This document shows, one piece after another, positions 19,149 through 26,947 of a stretch of 64,000 nucleotides of DNA (its first letter is position 1; every line of letters begins with the position of its first letter). The notes under the pieces are model-generated. The model was not told the origin of the DNA. It searched no databases and saw nothing but the letters and a program-made list of their open reading frames with translations. The DNA is from Nocardia nova. GTDB taxonomy: Bacteria; Actinomycetota; Actinomycetes; Mycobacteriales; Mycobacteriaceae. The stretch lies in contig NZ_PSZE01000009.1 of the NCBI RefSeq assembly GCF_002933465.1, positions 151,612 through 215,611 on the forward strand. The letters run 5' to 3'. A program made the position numbers and the translations under genes.

Positions 19149-20222
19149 TCAGCTGGGTGAACGCACGCAGTCGCAGGTGAGGCCGGTCGCGATATCCGCC
19201 CCGGGCGCCAGGTCGCGGAAGATTCCGTTGCCACCGGTGGTGCGGGTCAACGCGTCGGCGGCCAGCACCGCCGCCGCACCGGTCCAGGTGGTGCGCTCCT
19301 CCGGCCAGCGTTTGCCGTCGGCGAAAACCAGTCCGGTCCAATAGGATCCGTCGTCCTCGCGCAGGTGCTGGATGCTCGCCAGCAGTCGCAGCGCGCGATC
19401 GGTATCGCCGAGGGTGTCGAGCGCCAGTGCCAGTTCGCAGGTTTCGGCGCCGGTGACCCACGGGCGGTCGGAGACGCAACGAATGCCGATCTCGCCGACG
19501 ACGAAATCGCTCCAGCGCGAGGCGATTCGGGCATGTCCGGCCGCTCCGCGCAGCGCCCCGCCCAGCACCGGGTAGTACCAGTCCATCGAATACCGGTCCT
19601 TCTCGGCGAAGGCTTCCGGATGATGCCGCAGTGCGTGGCCGAGGCGCAGGGCCGCGACCTCCCATTCCGGTTGGGCGAGGCCGAGAAGTTCCGCGATCGC
19701 CAGTGCGCAGCCGATGCTGTGGAACATACTCGAGCAGCCGGTCAGCAACGCTTCGGGCAGAACGCCGTGTTCGGTGTGCAGCCAATAGATCTCGCCGTTG
19801 CGGCCCTGCTGCAACGAGATGACGTAATCAATGGCCGCGCGCACGGTTGGCCACATCCCGTCCACGAACCGCCGATCACCGGTGCAGCGGTAGTAGTGCC
19901 AGACCCCGGTGGCTATATAGGCGCAGAAGTTGGTGTCGGTATCGGCGGTCTCGACGACGTCACCCCGAAATTGCGACGGCCAGGAGCCGTCCGCGCGCTG
20001 AGTGTCCGCCGACCAGGCGTAGGCGGCGCGCGCGGCATCGTGCAGACCCGCCACCGTCAGCGCCATCGCCGACTCGACGTGGTCCCAGGGATCGGTGTGC
20101 CCGCCCCGGAACCACGGGATGGCGCCGTCGCTGTGCTGTTGTGCGGCAATGGATTCCGCGGTGGACCGGCACTGCCGGGCGGTGAGGACGCCGGGAATCG
20201 AGGGCAGCTCAGCGGCGCGCAC
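19149..20222 (-). CDS. Alpha/alpha-toroid (prenyltransferase-like repeat) protein
   Basis: A 357-residue protein with repeating helix pairs and Gln-Trp-like repeats (QQHSDGAIPWFRGGHTDPWDHVE, TQRADGSWPSQ, HLREDDGSYWTG). This is the layout of alpha/alpha-toroids such as terpene cyclases, squalene-hopene cyclases and some glycosidases. The DxDD cyclase motif is not seen, so cyclase activity is doubtful. Its GTG start overlaps the end of the methyltransferase gene by 14 bp; with the glycosyltransferase they form a three-gene operon. Confidence 0.75.
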   Translation of the reverse strand: MRAAELPSIPGVLTARQCRSTAESIAAQQHSDGAIPWFRGGHTDPWDHVESAMALTVAGLHDAARAAYAWSADTQRADGSWPSQFRGDVVETADTDTNFCAYIATGVWHYYRCTGDRRFVDGMWPTVRAAIDYVISLQQGRNGEIYWLHTEHGVLPEALLTGCSSMFHSIGCALAIAELLGLAQPEWEVAALRLGHALRHHPEAFAEKDRYSMDWYYPVLGGALRGAAGHARIASRWSDFVVGEIGIRCVSDRPWVTGAETCELALALDTLGDTDRALRLLASIQHLREDDGSYWTGLVFADGKRWPEERTTWTGAAAVLAADALTRTTGGNGIFRDLAPGADIATGLTCDCVRSPS

Positions 20223-20940
20223 CCGACACCGCCGGCTTGGTGAAGTACAGGGCGACGCTCTTGCCGATCACCGGGTCCAGGGCCGATTCGGCGACACGGG
20301 TCAGCCACGGCCGTTTCATCATGTCCCACACCAGCATCCGGTGATACAGCCGCACCGGCCGGGCATCGGGCTTGTCCACGCCGACCAGGCATTTCAGCCA
20401 CCAGTACGGGGCGTGCAGGGCGTGCGCGTGCTCGCTGTGGATGAATCGCATACCGCGCGCGGCCACCTTGCCGCGCAATTCGTCGGCGCGGTAGATGCGC
20501 ACATGGCCGCCCTCGTTGGCGTGGTATTCGTCGGAGAGTAGCCAGCAGATCCGCTCGGGCAGCCAGCGCGGCACCGTGATCGCCAGGGCCCCACCGGGTT
20601 TGAGAATGCGCACCAGTTCCGTGATGGCGCCGTCGTCGGCCGGGACGTGCTCGAGGATCTCCGAGGCGATGACCACGTCGAATTCGCCGTCCTCGAAGGG
20701 CATGGCCAGCGCGTCGCCCTGGACCGTCTCGGCCTGCGCGTAGTCGGGGGCCTCCCCGGCCTCGACCAGCGCACCGAACATGACCTTTACATCGGCGAGA
20801 TCGTCGGCGTTCTGGTCGAAGGCGACGATATCGGCGCCGCGCCGGTAGGCCTCGAAGGAATGACGACCCTGTCCGCATCCCACGTCGATGACCCGGAGGC
20901 CCGGCCCGATTCCCAAGCGGTCGAAATCGACGGTCAGCAT
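20209..20940 (-). CDS. Class I SAM-dependent methyltransferase (UbiE/Methyltransf_11 type)
   Basis: A 243-residue enzyme. Motif I is VIDVGCGQGRHSFEAYRRGAD, motif II is IVAFDQNADDL, and the downstream FDVVIASEILEHVP and RILKPGGALAITVPRWLPE are classical. The substrate is unknown; the C-terminal half has aromatic clusters. The ATG at 20940 overlaps the glycosyltransferase stop by 7 bp and its own end overlaps the toroid gene, so the three are tightly coupled. Confidence 0.88.
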   Translation of the reverse strand: MLTVDFDRLGIGPGLRVIDVGCGQGRHSFEAYRRGADIVAFDQNADDLADVKVMFGALVEAGEAPDYAQAETVQGDALAMPFEDGEFDVVIASEILEHVPADDGAITELVRILKPGGALAITVPRWLPERICWLLSDEYHANEGGHVRIYRADELRGKVAARGMRFIHSEHAHALHAPYWWLKCLVGVDKPDARPVRLYHRMLVWDMMKRPWLTRVAESALDPVIGKSVALYFTKPAVSGARR

Positions 20941-22193
20941 ACGTTCGCCTCCTGTGTATCGGCGGTCAGGTCGGTGCCCTGGCGGCGGGCGACGGCGCGT
21001 TCGTACACCGAAACGGTTTGGGCTGCCACGGCTTCCCAGCTGAAGACGGTGAGTGCGCGGTGGCGCCCGGCGGCGCCGAGGTCGTCGATGCGCCGCGGAT
21101 TGTCGAGCAATTTTCCGATGACGGCGGTCAGTTCGTCCACATTGCCCGGCTCGACCAGTTCGGCACAGTCGGCCGCCACCTCCGGCAGCGCTCCTGCCCG
21201 GCTGGCGACCAGGGCGGTGCCGCTGGCCAGCGCCTCCACGGCGGGCAGCGAGAAGCCCTCGTACATGGAGGGGATGCAGGAGATCTGCGCCGAGGCCAGC
21301 AGTTCGGCCAGCGCCTCGTCGGACAGGCCGCTCGACACCGTGACGATATCGGAGAGGCCCAATTCGGCGATCAGCTTCTCGGTGGGGCCGTTCGGTTCCA
21401 GCTTGGCCACCAGCTGTAATTCGACATCGTGGGTGAGCCGCAGCCGTGCGAGCGCCTGCAGCAGGTGAGAGATGCCCTTGAGCGGTTTGTCGGCGCTGGC
21501 CACGGCCACGATCCGGCCCGGTACGCGACGCTCGCGGGGCCGGAACAGTTCGGTGTCGACGCCGAGCGGGACCACCCGCAACTGGGAGGCGTCGACGCCG
21601 AAGTCGTCGGCGATATCGGCGGCCGAGGTCGAGGAGACGGTGATCAGATCCGGGATCAGCCGGGCGACGCGCTGCTGCATGCCGAGGAACCCGTACCAGC
21701 GGTGGACGAACGCCTTGCGCCGCCACGGCGCGGCCGCCAGATCGACGGCCCGGTCGCGGGTGATCGGGTGGTGGATCGTCGCTACCAGCGGCACCCGGCG
21801 GGCGATGTCGAGCAGTCCCGAACCGAGGCACTGGTTGTCGTGCACCACATCGAAATCCGCCGCGCGCGAACGCAACAGCCGCGCCGCCCGCAGGCTGAAC
21901 GTGCGCGGCTCCGGAAAGCCCGCCGTCCACATCGTGCCCAGTTCCAGCAGGTCGATGCGGTCCCGGATCTCCCCGGGCCGCGGCGTGCGGAACGGATCGG
22001 AATCGCGGTACAGATCCAGGCTCGGCACCTCGGTCAGCTTTACTCGGGCGTCGAGCAGTTCCGGGTAGGGCTGACCGGAGAACACCTCGACCTCATGGCC
22101 CAGTTCGGCCAGGCCGTGACTCAACTTCCGGACATACACCCCCTGCCCGCCACAGTGGGTCTTGCTGCGGTAGGACAGCAGGGCGATACGCAC
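20934..22193 (-). CDS. Family 4 glycosyltransferase
   Basis: A 419-residue GT-B enzyme. The N-terminal acceptor domain starts IALLSYRSKTHCGGQGVYVRKL with the glycine-rich loop. The C-terminal nucleotide-sugar domain shows GRIVAVASADKPLKGISHLLQAL and the EX7E region PSMYEGFSLPAVEALASG. Donor and acceptor are unknown. It is the first gene of the operon with the methyltransferase and the toroid protein. GTG 22193 is the start. Confidence 0.9.
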   Translation of the reverse strand: MRIALLSYRSKTHCGGQGVYVRKLSHGLAELGHEVEVFSGQPYPELLDARVKLTEVPSLDLYRDSDPFRTPRPGEIRDRIDLLELGTMWTAGFPEPRTFSLRAARLLRSRAADFDVVHDNQCLGSGLLDIARRVPLVATIHHPITRDRAVDLAAAPWRRKAFVHRWYGFLGMQQRVARLIPDLITVSSTSAADIADDFGVDASQLRVVPLGVDTELFRPRERRVPGRIVAVASADKPLKGISHLLQALARLRLTHDVELQLVAKLEPNGPTEKLIAELGLSDIVTVSSGLSDEALAELLASAQISCIPSMYEGFSLPAVEALASGTALVASRAGALPEVAADCAELVEPGNVDELTAVIGKLLDNPRRIDDLGAAGRHRALTVFSWEAVAAQTVSVYERAVARRQGTDLTADTQEANVC

Positions 22194-22238
22194 GTCTTCG
22201 GCTCACTTCCTGTTCAGGCGCCAGGTCGCGGTGGTGGT

Positions 22239-23099
22239 TCAGGCGCTCGCGCGCAGGGGCGCGAGCTTGCCGGCCAGGCGGTCGAGATAGGCCAGCACCT
22301 CGGCTTCGGACTTGTCCGGCAGTCCGTACAGTACGTCGGTCACCCCGGCGGCGCGCCATTCGGTGAGCCGCTGCGTGTCGGGTTTGCCGTCGAGGGCGAC
22401 CACCCGCGGGGTGTCCTCGCGACCGGCCTCCTGCCACACCTTGGTCAGCAGCCGCAGGCGTTCCAGCAGCGTGTGGGTCTCGTACGGGGTGGTGATCCAG
22501 CCGTCGGCCGAGCGCGCGATCCAGCGGAAACCCTGTTCGGTGCCCGCGGTGCCGATCAGCACTGGCACCTTGGCCTGCACCGGCTTCGGCCACGCCCAGC
22601 TGGGGCCGAACTTCACGAAGTCGCCGTCGTAGCTCGCCTCTTCCTCGGTCCACAGCGCGCGCATGGCCTCGAGGTACTCGCGCAGCACCGTGCGGCGCTT
22701 GCTGCCCGGCACGCCGTGGTCGGCGAGTTCGTCGGTGTTCCAGCCGAATCCGGCGCCGACACTTACCCGGCCGCCGGACAGATGGTCCAGGGTCGCGATG
22801 GTCTTGGCGAGTGTGATGGGGTCGTGTTCGGTGGGAAGCGCCACCGCCGTGGACAATTCGATGCGTTCGGTGACCGCCGCCGCGGTGGCCAGCGCCACCC
22901 ACGGGTCCAGGGTGCGCATGTACCGGTCGTCGGGCAGGCTCTCGTCACCGGTCAGCGGATGTGCCGCCTCCCGCTTGATCGGGATGTGGGTGTGCTCGGG
23001 CACGAAGAACGACTCGAAGCCGCGCTCCTCGGCGGCCTTGGCCGCGACCGCGGGGCGGATGCCGCGGTCGCTGGTGAACAGGACGATGCCGAAGCGCAT
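22239..23099 (-). CDS. F420-dependent LLM-class oxidoreductase
   Basis: A 286-residue luciferase-like TIM barrel: MRFGIVLFTSDRGIRP at the N-terminus, FVPEHTHIP, HDPITLAKTIATLDHLSGGR and VGAGFGWNTDELADHG. It best resembles the TIGR03619 (Rv2161c-like) F420-dependent group. The ATG at 23099 has AAAGGA 6 nt upstream; the longer open frame is not supported. It is the last gene of the minus-strand operon with the FAD dehydrogenase, CMD protein and beta-hydroxyacid dehydrogenase. Such enzymes hydride-transfer to or from lipid or steroid intermediates. Confidence 0.88.
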   Translation of the reverse strand: MRFGIVLFTSDRGIRPAVAAKAAEERGFESFFVPEHTHIPIKREAAHPLTGDESLPDDRYMRTLDPWVALATAAAVTERIELSTAVALPTEHDPITLAKTIATLDHLSGGRVSVGAGFGWNTDELADHGVPGSKRRTVLREYLEAMRALWTEEEASYDGDFVKFGPSWAWPKPVQAKVPVLIGTAGTEQGFRWIARSADGWITTPYETHTLLERLRLLTKVWQEAGREDTPRVVALDGKPDTQRLTEWRAAGVTDVLYGLPDKSEAEVLAYLDRLAGKLAPLRASA

Positions 23100-23125
23100 G
23101 GTGTTCCTTTCGGTTCGGTCCGACA

Positions 23126-24610
23126 TCAGCTCGATGCCGGACCGTCGTTGGCGGCGGCGCGGCCCGCGCGGCGACCGTAGAAGCTGCCGTCGCCGAGGGA
23201 GGTGCCGCTGGCATAGCCGCCCGCGCAGACGCCGGAGGTGCAGCGGCCGGCGGCGTACAGGCCGGGGATCGGCTCGCCCGTGACGTGGATGACCCGGGAA
23301 TCCAGATCGGTGCGCAGACCGCCGAGGGTGAATCCGGCGGTGAAATTGCGCATATCGAACCCGGCCACCGGGGTGCCGATCGGCTTCACCCACTCCGGCT
23401 TCTTGCCGAGCAGCGGATCGGAGCCGGATTCGGCGTGCCGGTTGTAGACCTCGACGGTGGCCTGCAGTGAGCCCGCGGGCAGGCCGATATCGCTTTCGAG
23501 TTCCTCGATCGTTTCCGCCGCCCAGGTCGGGGGCTGGCGGAAGAAGGGGCTGCTGGTCTCGGTCTTCAGCGCTTCCTCGAGCGCGGCCTCGTCGATGATC
23601 AAGTAGGCCTGGTTGTCCTGTTGGATCAGCGTCGCCTGGCCGATCCGGCCCGGATAAGTGTCCTCGGCGATGTAGCGCTGACCGCGGCCGTTGACCAGAA
23701 TGCCGCGCACCATCATCTGCGGATCGCCGAAGAAGGCGACCTCGGTGGCGTCCATATGTGCCAGTTCGGCGCCGAGTGCCTGGGCGACCCGGATACCGAT
23801 GCCGTCGTGTTCCTCGATCGCGGCGGCGGGCCGGCCGATGAGTCGCGGTGCGTAGCTCTCGATCATCCGCTGCTCGTAGGCGAAGCTGCCGGTGGCCAGT
23901 ACCACGCCGCGGCGGGCGCGGACGGTGATCTCCTTGCCGTAGCGCTTGGCCACCACGCCGACGACGCGATTGTCGGCCGCGACCACGAGCCGCTGGATCC
24001 GGATGTCGTATTCGGCTCGCACACCGAGGGATTCGGCGGTGTCGGTGAGCGGCTTCATCAGCATGTAACCGCCGCCCTGCTCGCCGATGCGCTTGTTCTG
24101 CATCTGCGGCAGATGGCCGCGCGGGGCGGGGGTGGCGATATCTTTGAACGGAGCGGCGTTCTCACCGCCGGAATACATCAGGCCCTCGTCGTGCGGGGGT
24201 TCCCAGCCCGGCTCGCCCCAAAATTCCTCTTTGAACGGAACACCCTGGGCGACGAGCCAATTGAAGTGCTCGACGCTGCCCTGGCAGTAGTCGTGGATCT
24301 TGGCCTCATCCACGCCGGGCCCGAGGGCGGCCAGCATGAACTTCTCCATGTTCTCCGGGGTGTCGTCGAAACCGAGCGCCTTCTGCAGCGGAGTGCCGCC
24401 ACCCAGATAGATGAATCCGCCCGACAGGGAGGCCGCACCGCCCCAGCCGCCGGTGCGCTCCAGCACCAGCACGTCGGCGCCGGCCCGGGCGGCCTCGATC
24501 GCGGCGGCGACACCGGCGATGCCGTATCCGGCGATCACCACGTCGGCCTCGTAGTCCCAGTCGGTGATATCGGCGGCGGGCTGGGGTCGCACACCCAGGG
24601 TGTCGGACAT
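23126..24610 (-). CDS. FAD-dependent dehydrogenase (KstD / fumarate reductase flavoprotein-like)
   Basis: A 494-residue flavoprotein. The dinucleotide motif VVIAGYGIAGVAAAIEAARAG is at about residue 23, a GGWGGAASLSGGFIYLGGG segment follows, and the C-terminal FAD signature is PGLYAAGRCTSGVCAGGYASGTSLGDGSFYGR. The family contains 3-ketosteroid delta1-dehydrogenases and related double-bond reductases. I cannot confirm the KstD catalytic tyrosines, so the substrate stays open. It lies between the CMD and LLM genes in one operon. Confidence 0.85.
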   Translation of the reverse strand: MSDTLGVRPQPAADITDWDYEADVVIAGYGIAGVAAAIEAARAGADVLVLERTGGWGGAASLSGGFIYLGGGTPLQKALGFDDTPENMEKFMLAALGPGVDEAKIHDYCQGSVEHFNWLVAQGVPFKEEFWGEPGWEPPHDEGLMYSGGENAAPFKDIATPAPRGHLPQMQNKRIGEQGGGYMLMKPLTDTAESLGVRAEYDIRIQRLVVAADNRVVGVVAKRYGKEITVRARRGVVLATGSFAYEQRMIESYAPRLIGRPAAAIEEHDGIGIRVAQALGAELAHMDATEVAFFGDPQMMVRGILVNGRGQRYIAEDTYPGRIGQATLIQQDNQAYLIIDEAALEEALKTETSSPFFRQPPTWAAETIEELESDIGLPAGSLQATVEVYNRHAESGSDPLLGKKPEWVKPIGTPVAGFDMRNFTAGFTLGGLRTDLDSRVIHVTGEPIPGLYAAGRCTSGVCAGGYASGTSLGDGSFYGRRAGRAAANDGPASS

Positions 24611-24624
24611 GGTGGGTTCGTTCC

Positions 24625-25083
24625 TCACTTCTCGGCAGATTCGGCGGCGCGCTCGGCGGCGTTCTTTTCGGCGGCCTTTTTCTCGGCGGCCTTTTTCTCG
24701 GTGGCCTTTTTCTCGGTGGCCACGACTTTGCCGACGACGCTGTCGAGTTTCGTCCCGGCGGCCCAGCCGGTGTAGTGGCACAGGAAGATCGCGATCTCGC
24801 GCAACTGTTCCTCGGTCAGTTCACCGTTGCGCAGGGCCGCGCTGACCTGGATCTCCGTGACGTCGAGGTGGCCCTGTGCGGTGAGCGCACCGAGCAGCAG
24901 CAGGCGACGATCGCGCACGGACAGTTCCGGGCGGCTCCAGATGTCGGCGAACAGATGGTCCGCCGTCACGGCGAAGTGCGCGCCGGGTCCGTCGGACATC
25001 TCCCAGCCGTAGACCTCGCCCATCTTGGCCACCCCGCGCGCGCGACGCTGCTCGGGCGTGAGGCCGTCGGTTTCAGCGCTCAT
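24625..25083 (-). CDS. Carboxymuconolactone decarboxylase-family protein with repetitive tail
   Basis: A 152-residue CMD protein. The core has SVRDRRLLLLGALTAQGHLDVTEIQVSAALRNGELTEEQLREIAIFLCHYTGW; the usual ExxxxCxxxH redox pair is only partly kept (LCHY). The last 30 residues are pentapeptide repeats of the A-(T/A)-E-K-K kind, encoded by 15-bp DNA repeats. The ATG at 25083 overlaps the stop of the upstream dehydrogenase (ATGA). Confidence 0.85.
   Translation of the reverse strand: MSAETDGLTPEQRRARGVAKMGEVYGWEMSDGPGAHFAVTADHLFADIWSRPELSVRDRRLLLLGALTAQGHLDVTEIQVSAALRNGELTEEQLREIAIFLCHYTGWAAGTKLDSVVGKVVATEKKATEKKAAEKKAAEKNAAERAAESAEK
24661..24720. repeat. 15-bp coding tandem repeat in the CMD gene
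   Basis: Four 15-bp units of CTTTTTCTCGG(C/T)GGC (plus strand), the first one degenerate, encode the lysine-rich tail. Copy number could vary between strains. Confidence 0.8.
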
Positions 25084-26000
25084 TGCTCTCCTCGGAAGTG
25101 TCGGTGGCGGTCCGCGGCCCGGGAGATATCGCCGGGCCCGACGCCGAGCCCGTCGCCGAGTCCGCGCAAAGCCATTCGGGCGAAGGGCAATTCGACTCCC
25201 AGCCGCTCACCCAGCGCCAGTGCCAGCGACAGATCCTTCTCCCCGAGATCGCGGGTGTGGGTGAAAATCGAATGCCAGAAGTCGTCCACCGCGACCGGCG
25301 CGGTGGTGTCGCGCAGCATGATCGCGCCCGCCCCGCCGGTGATGGCATCCGAATGCCGAACCACCTTGCCCAGATCGACGATGTTCAGACCGGCCGCCTC
25401 GGCCAGTCGCTGTGCTTCCGCGGTCGCCGTGAACGAGACGAAATGCAGCAGGTTGCGCGCCAGCTTCATCCGGGTGCCGGCGCCGACCTCGCCCGCGTGC
25501 ACCACCAGTTCGGCCCAGTAGCCGAACGGTTCGCGCACCTTCTCGAAGGCGGCCTCGCTGCCGCCCACCATGACCGCGAGCGACCCCTTCTTGGCCCCCG
25601 CGCCGCCACCGCTGACCGGGGCGTCGACGAAGTCCACCTCGTGTTCGGCGCAGATGCCGGCGAGTTCGACGGCGGTCCGGTCGCTGATGGTCGAATGCAC
25701 GGCGATCACCGTGCCGGGCCGCGCGGTGCTCAGCAGTCCGTCCGGACCGGTCACCACGGATCGGACCTGCTCGTCGTTGAGGACGACCACCGAGATCACC
25801 TCGGCGCGCTCGGCGACCTCGGCCGCCGTCTTCGCCGGCTCGGCGCCGCCGTCGACGAATGGCTGCACGGCCTCGGGCCGGGTATCGCAGACGACGAGGC
25901 CGCCGGGGCGCTTCAGCAGCCGCTCGGCCATCGGCGCACCCATATTGCCGAGGCCGATGAAGCCCGCAGCGCTGGCGCTGTCGTTCGTGGACCCGCTCAT
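25080..26000 (-). CDS. NAD-binding beta-hydroxyacid dehydrogenase (3-hydroxyisobutyrate dehydrogenase-like)
   Basis: A 306-residue dehydrogenase. The Rossmann motif is AGFIGLGNMGAPMAERLL, the substrate-binding signature FVDAPVSGGGAGAKKGSLAVMVGG is complete, and the catalytic Lys lies in GTRMKLARNLLHF. Enzymes of this family oxidise beta-hydroxy acids or reduce related aldehydes. ATG 26000 with AAAGG upstream is preferred over a frame starting at 26066. It is the first gene of the four-gene operon and lies behind a KstR/KstR2-like palindrome and ACACGTGT sites. Confidence 0.9.
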   Translation of the reverse strand: MSGSTNDSASAAGFIGLGNMGAPMAERLLKRPGGLVVCDTRPEAVQPFVDGGAEPAKTAAEVAERAEVISVVVLNDEQVRSVVTGPDGLLSTARPGTVIAVHSTISDRTAVELAGICAEHEVDFVDAPVSGGGAGAKKGSLAVMVGGSEAAFEKVREPFGYWAELVVHAGEVGAGTRMKLARNLLHFVSFTATAEAQRLAEAAGLNIVDLGKVVRHSDAITGGAGAIMLRDTTAPVAVDDFWHSIFTHTRDLGEKDLSLALALGERLGVELPFARMALRGLGDGLGVGPGDISRAADRHRHFRGEQ

Positions 26001-26021
26001 GGGTGCCTTTCGACGCTGTCT

Positions 26022-26031
26022 GGACACGTGT
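26022..26031. promoter_or_regulatory. GGACACGTGT motif, shared with tetR promoter
   Basis: The same 10-mer occurs at 18282-18291 in front of the TetR gene. It is 22 bp upstream of the hydroxyacid dehydrogenase start. Confidence 0.4.
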
Positions 26032-26064
26032 ACGGAACTATAGGTTCGACTCTGATCTTGGCGC

Positions 26065-26078
26065 AAGAACTTGTTTCA
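26065..26078. promoter_or_regulatory. KstR/KstR2-like palindrome
   Basis: AAGAACTTGTTTCA (with one preceding A) fits NNNAACNNGTTNNA and also contains CAAG-AA-CTTG, the core of the KstR2 motif. It is 65 bp upstream of the four-gene operon. Confidence 0.5.
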
Positions 26079-26217
26079 ATTCTGCGGTTGTGTCAAGGCG
26101 CGCGGAACCGGCGCCTACCACCGCGGGGGCGGTCGGCGGCGCCGTGGTTCAACGTCCGCTTCTTCGTAGCAAAAATGGCCGATCCATTGTCGGACTCCGA
26201 TTGCGGTGGTACCGTCC

Positions 26218-26241
26218 AGACACATGTCCAGCGATGTGTCT
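26218..26241. promoter_or_regulatory. Inverted repeat AGACACAT / ATGTGTCT
   Basis: Eight-bp perfect arms with an 8-nt spacer in the 398-bp gap between the two divergent catabolic operons. It resembles the ACACGTGT motif and may bind the same TetR protein. Confidence 0.45.
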
Positions 26242-26398
26242 TTCGCGCCTGTTCGCGAGGGATATCTCGGCCTGAACTCGTTCTCGAAAATGGGCTGACG
26301 GACCACGACGTTCGCGGCCGCCACAGCCCGGTGACCGCCCGGATCAGGCCGCGCCGGATATCGGCGCCGGCCCTCGACAGAATGTGAAGGAAGCTGCG

Positions 26399-26947
26399 AT
26401 GTCCGGATTTTCCCGGGACGAACTCGACGAGATGGTCCGCCGCTGGGTGGTCGAGAACGAACGCTGCGAGGCGGCAGGCGACTGGCGGCCGCTGGCCGAG
26501 ATGTACACCGAGGACGCCACCTACGGCTGGAACTACGGACCGACCCAGGAGTTCATGGCGGTGGGCCGCGACGAGATTCGCGAACTGGCACTGGGGCAGG
26601 AGATGGACGGCCTCGAGGGCTGGACCTACCCGTACCAGGAATTCGTTGTCGACGAGCGCAGCGGCAACGTGATCGGCTTGTGGAAACAGGTCAACGAGAA
26701 CACCCGCCCCGACGGCCGCCACTACAGCCCGGAGGGCATCGGCGGCAGCTGGTTCCGCTACGGCGGCAACTTCCAATGGTCCTGGCAGCGTGACTTTTTC
26801 GACTTCGGCAACGTCTCCGCGCTGTTCGTGGAGATGATCACCGCGAACGCGCTGTCGGAGGGGATGCAGAAGCGGATCGAGCGCTCGGGCGCGGGACCGC
26901 TGCCGGGCTGGTACAAGATCGGCGAGTCGCCGGTCCCGCTGTGGTGA
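26399..26947 (+). CDS. NTF2-like protein of steroid island
   Basis: A 182-residue protein with an NTF2/SnoaL fold: DELDEMVRRWVVENERCEAAGDWRPLAEMYTEDATYGWNYGP, then GRDEIRELALGQEMDGLEGW. Aromatic residues are abundant in the putative pocket. ATG 26399 has AAGGA 7 nt upstream. It begins the plus-strand operon and overlaps the next gene (GTGA). Some NTF2-like proteins in sterol clusters act as isomerases or dehydratases, but nothing here proves catalysis. Confidence 0.82.
   Translation: MSGFSRDELDEMVRRWVVENERCEAAGDWRPLAEMYTEDATYGWNYGPTQEFMAVGRDEIRELALGQEMDGLEGWTYPYQEFVVDERSGNVIGLWKQVNENTRPDGRHYSPEGIGGSWFRYGGNFQWSWQRDFFDFGNVSALFVEMITANALSEGMQKRIERSGAGPLPGWYKIGESPVPLW

Noticed and set aside
24610..24781. 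N-terminal extension of the FAD dehydrogenase
   Set aside because: It is the out-of-frame translation of the 15-bp repeats in the CMD gene; MSDTLG at 24610 fits the family.
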